DNA from: Arthrobacter sp. CJ23
Lineage (GTDB): Bacteria > Actinomycetota > Actinomycetes > Actinomycetales > Micrococcaceae
Reading direction: 5' to 3'
Assembly: GCF_024741795.1 (NCBI RefSeq)
Contig: NZ_CP102950.1
Span: 3,906,001 to 3,970,000, forward strand
DNA length: 64,000 nucleotides
Shown: in pieces, positions 62,385 to 64,000 of the stretch
How the letters are laid out: each line of letters starts with the position of its first letter
Position numbering within the stretch: position 1 is the first letter of the stretch
Position numbers and translations under genes: made by a program
The notes under the pieces: generated by a model
Told to the model about the DNA's origin: nothing
The model's input: the letters and a program-made list of their open reading frames with translations, nothing else
Databases searched by the model: none

Positions 62385-63013
62385 TCTTTCGACTCCGGAA
62401 GTTCTACAATCATCGCTTTCGTTCGATCGACATAAATCGTGACTGCCTCAGATCGCTCGGAATTTCCACAATCCGTCGGAGCCACACGGAAAGGAACAAG
62501 ATCAGAGGCTCCCCTGAGATTTCCTAGCGCGACAACGGCATTGAACGATTTGCCTATCGCAGGGCACTCCGCAAGCCTCGGGGCATCATTCCCAAGTTCC
62601 ACTACTACATCCCTACCCGCATCGGGAGTGAGTATGTTCAATGGTGGAACAGCTAAGAGGGCAGCAGCGGCCAGAGCGCCAGACACGGATCCCCACGTCG
62701 TAATCAAGCGGATTTTGTCTACGATGACAGTCGCGAAATCTGACGTAGACCCCTTTCCCACGGGCTTGGCATATAGGGAAGCCCACAGATAGAGGCAGCT
62801 GCTAATTACGAAAAGCACCCACGAAACGTACGCGGAGGACTGCGCGGACACCGATAAGTCATTCTTGATCGATGAGAATAGCAGTCCTGCGGTAAGCGCC
62901 CCCGTTGCAGTCGCCAAGAGTGTCGCCGCTGAGCGGGAACGGTCACGGTACCGCTCAGCCGTTGAAGGACTCCCACCACCCGTTGATTCTTGCTGCTGTC
63001 CAGTCGACCCCAT
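62381..63013 (-). CDS. Membrane protein, first gene of the helical-repeat operon
   Basis: 210-residue membrane protein. The polar N-terminus (1-28) precedes three or four hydrophobic segments (about 30-48, 58-80 and 102-125); a soluble C-terminal domain of about 85 residues follows, with DVVVELGNDAPRLAECP and VTIYVDRTKAMIVELPES. Two Cys in the C-domain may pair if it lies outside. No named family. It begins the operon 62381-59461. A membrane protein coupled to a soluble sensor and scaffold is a common build of abortive-infection systems, but nothing here proves that. Confidence 0.55.
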   Translation of the reverse strand: MGSTGQQQESTGGGSPSTAERYRDRSRSAATLLATATGALTAGLLFSSIKNDLSVSAQSSAYVSWVLFVISSCLYLWASLYAKPVGKGSTSDFATVIVDKIRLITTWGSVSGALAAAALLAVPPLNILTPDAGRDVVVELGNDAPRLAECPAIGKSFNAVVALGNLRGASDLVPFRVAPTDCGNSERSEAVTIYVDRTKAMIVELPESKD

Positions 63014-63121
63014 CTCATGATCATAAGTCGGCGCAACACTCGCCGAAGGCTTATGTGACGCACGGCAGTTCAGAAGTGACTCCGATGAACAATTCAGACC
63101 GATCCGCGCAATGGATGGCGC

Positions 63122-63445
63122 TCATTGGGGAACCAGTGCTGGCACGGAAGCGTCGGAGCGGTAGTGCACGACGCAACTGCGGATCATGTCGCCTTGCTTC
63201 TCCTCCGACTGGGCATTGTGGTTGGATTTGCAGAGCTCGTGCCGGATGAAGCCAGACACCAAGACTCCCTCATGGAGGCGCGCCTGATCTGGCCCATTGA
63301 ACCCCTCCAGGCTCGGAAGCCGGTCGGCATCGTCGCCGCAGGTGGTCCCCGGACGGTCGGGCGGATTCCATGCCAGGACCAACAGACTCTGCGGGCAGTG
63401 GCCGCACATCCGGTGTAGCGCGATTCGCGGCCTTCGTCGAGCCAT
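63122..63445 (-). CDS. Possible small protein (weak)
   Basis: 107-codon frame with HRMCGHCPQSLLVLAWNPPDRP and FIRHELCKSNHNAQSEEKQGDM (cited as motifs), which look more protein-like than the shadows around it. The CGHCP pair could bind metal. No strong ribosome site before ATG 63445 and no recognisable family. The alternative is that 63014-63682 is non-coding. Confidence 0.25.
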   Translation of the reverse strand: MARRRPRIALHRMCGHCPQSLLVLAWNPPDRPGTTCGDDADRLPSLEGFNGPDQARLHEGVLVSGFIRHELCKSNHNAQSEEKQGDMIRSCVVHYRSDASVPALVPQ

Positions 63446-63605
63446 TTCACTTACCGGCTGCGCCAACGGCCTGTGGGGCGTTGACCCCGGACCATTCAAG
63501 CATCGAGACCAACTGATCGAGCATCTCACCGTTGGCCCATGAGTCAACACACCCCCTTGACTCCGCCCCTCCCATTCCCTAAACTTTTCATAAAGCAGAA
63601 TCTAA

Positions 63606-63625
63606 ATTCCACAAAGCGGAAATTC
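63606..63625 (+). promoter_or_regulatory. Candidate operator upstream of hydroxypyruvate isomerase
   Basis: ATTCC-N7-GGAAAT within an AT-rich stretch, about 60 bp upstream of the isomerase start. TTCC/GGAA inverted repeats are typical of IclR-family regulators that control glyoxylate and allantoin genes. No such regulator gene is in the adjacent window. Confidence 0.25.
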
Positions 63626-63682
63626 TCCAAGAGCCAAGCAGCCCGGAAGATAGATCCCAGCCCCTCCTCGGAAGGACCTACG

Positions 63683-64000
63683 ATGACGTACACAGTGAAC
63701 TGCTCCATCCTCTTGACGGAGCTTCCCCTGCTCGAGCGCCCCGCAGCCGCGAAGGCTGCCGGTTTTGACGCCGTCGAGTTCTGGTGGCCCTTCGACACCT
63801 CCGTCCCCACCGACGCCCAGGTCACCGAGTTTGAGAACGCCATCAAGGATGCAGGCGTCCAGCTCACGGGCCTGAACTTCAACGCCGGCAACATGCCCGG
63901 CGGCGACCGCGGCCTGGTTTCCTGGACCGCCCGCTCCAGCGAATTCCTGGACAACATCGACGTCGTTGCAGGCATCGGCGAGCGCCTCGGCTGCAAGGCC
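63683..64000 (+). CDS. hyi: Hydroxypyruvate isomerase (3' end outside window)
   Basis: First 106 codons of a xylose-isomerase-like TIM barrel. VNCSILLTELPLLERPAAAKAAGFDAVEFWWPF (cited as motif) and LTGLNFNAGNMPGGDRGL, including the characteristic Asn-rich strand, match hydroxypyruvate isomerase, which interconverts hydroxypyruvate and tartronate semialdehyde. ATG 63683 follows GAAGGA by 6 nt. In actinobacteria hyi usually opens or belongs to an operon with glyoxylate carboligase and tartronate semialdehyde reductase, which would lie just beyond the window. The active-site acids are outside the visible part. Confidence 0.88.
   Translation, partial: MTYTVNCSILLTELPLLERPAAAKAAGFDAVEFWWPFDTSVPTDAQVTEFENAIKDAGVQLTGLNFNAGNMPGGDRGLVSWTARSSEFLDNIDVVAGIGERLGCKA

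Overview
The window is high-GC DNA with actinobacterial gene style: GTG and TTG starts, 4-bp ATGA overlaps inside operons, MmyB-type XRE regulators, a DUF222/13E12 HNH protein, a one-chain MetH and GlnR-like promoter boxes. The nearest match I recall is the Arthrobacter N-carbamoylsarcosine amidase, so the source is most likely Arthrobacter or a close Micrococcaceae relative. No rRNA, tRNA or CRISPR array was seen.

Layout. 1-6.2 kb: a truncated XRE regulator, an HNH-endonuclease gene with related GC palindromes on both sides, and a lipoprotein gene overlapping a single-chain ECF importer. 6.4-15 kb: an N-methylhydantoin/creatinine catabolic block made of two convergent IclR paralogues, N-carbamoylsarcosine amidase, a fused ATP-dependent hydantoinase and an MFS transporter. 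15-21.6 kb: a decayed glycogen-debranching-type gene, an MHS-family transporter and metH. 21.6-28.5 kb: an accessory island with a membrane protein carrying a nuclease-like tail, an AlbA_2 protein and a tight DUF262-AAA-unknown operon, the last clearly lower in GC and defence-like. 28.5-35 kb: a regulator with a heterodimeric ABC exporter, a P-loop protein, an azoreductase-type flavoprotein and a HAD phosphatase. 35.7-39.9 kb: a compact biosynthetic cluster of AvrD-like enzyme, KAS III, acyl carrier protein and flavodoxin, next to an HxlR regulator and a type II thioesterase. 40-45 kb: amt, a DUF1992 protein, an NADP oxidoreductase and a secreted amidase behind a structured leader. 44.3-48.6 kb: an IclR-controlled organic-acid operon (MatC-type carrier, CoA-transferase, crotonase). 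48.8-57 kb: membrane proteins, an ECF sigma factor with its likely anti-sigma partner, a patch of recombinase and transposase debris, a GNAT enzyme, a methyltransferase and azlCD with an Lrp regulator. 57-63.5 kb: a secreted beta-propeller and a second lower-GC accessory block, an HTH protein plus a three-gene operon of membrane protein, unknown protein and large helical-repeat protein. 63.7 kb onward: the start of a hydroxypyruvate isomerase gene.

How the genes work together. The hydantoinase opens N-methylhydantoin to N-carbamoylsarcosine, and the amidase next door converts that to sarcosine, ammonia and CO2. The MFS carrier probably imports the substrate and the IclR pair probably senses it; a creatinine deaminase and a sarcosine oxidase are not in the window. 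The AvrD-KASIII-ACP set suggests synthesis of a small acyl-derived signal of the syringolide or butyrolactone kind. The most promising undescribed systems are the DUF262-AAA-X operon (25.3-28.5 kb), the operon at 59.5-63.0 kb and the AvrD cluster.
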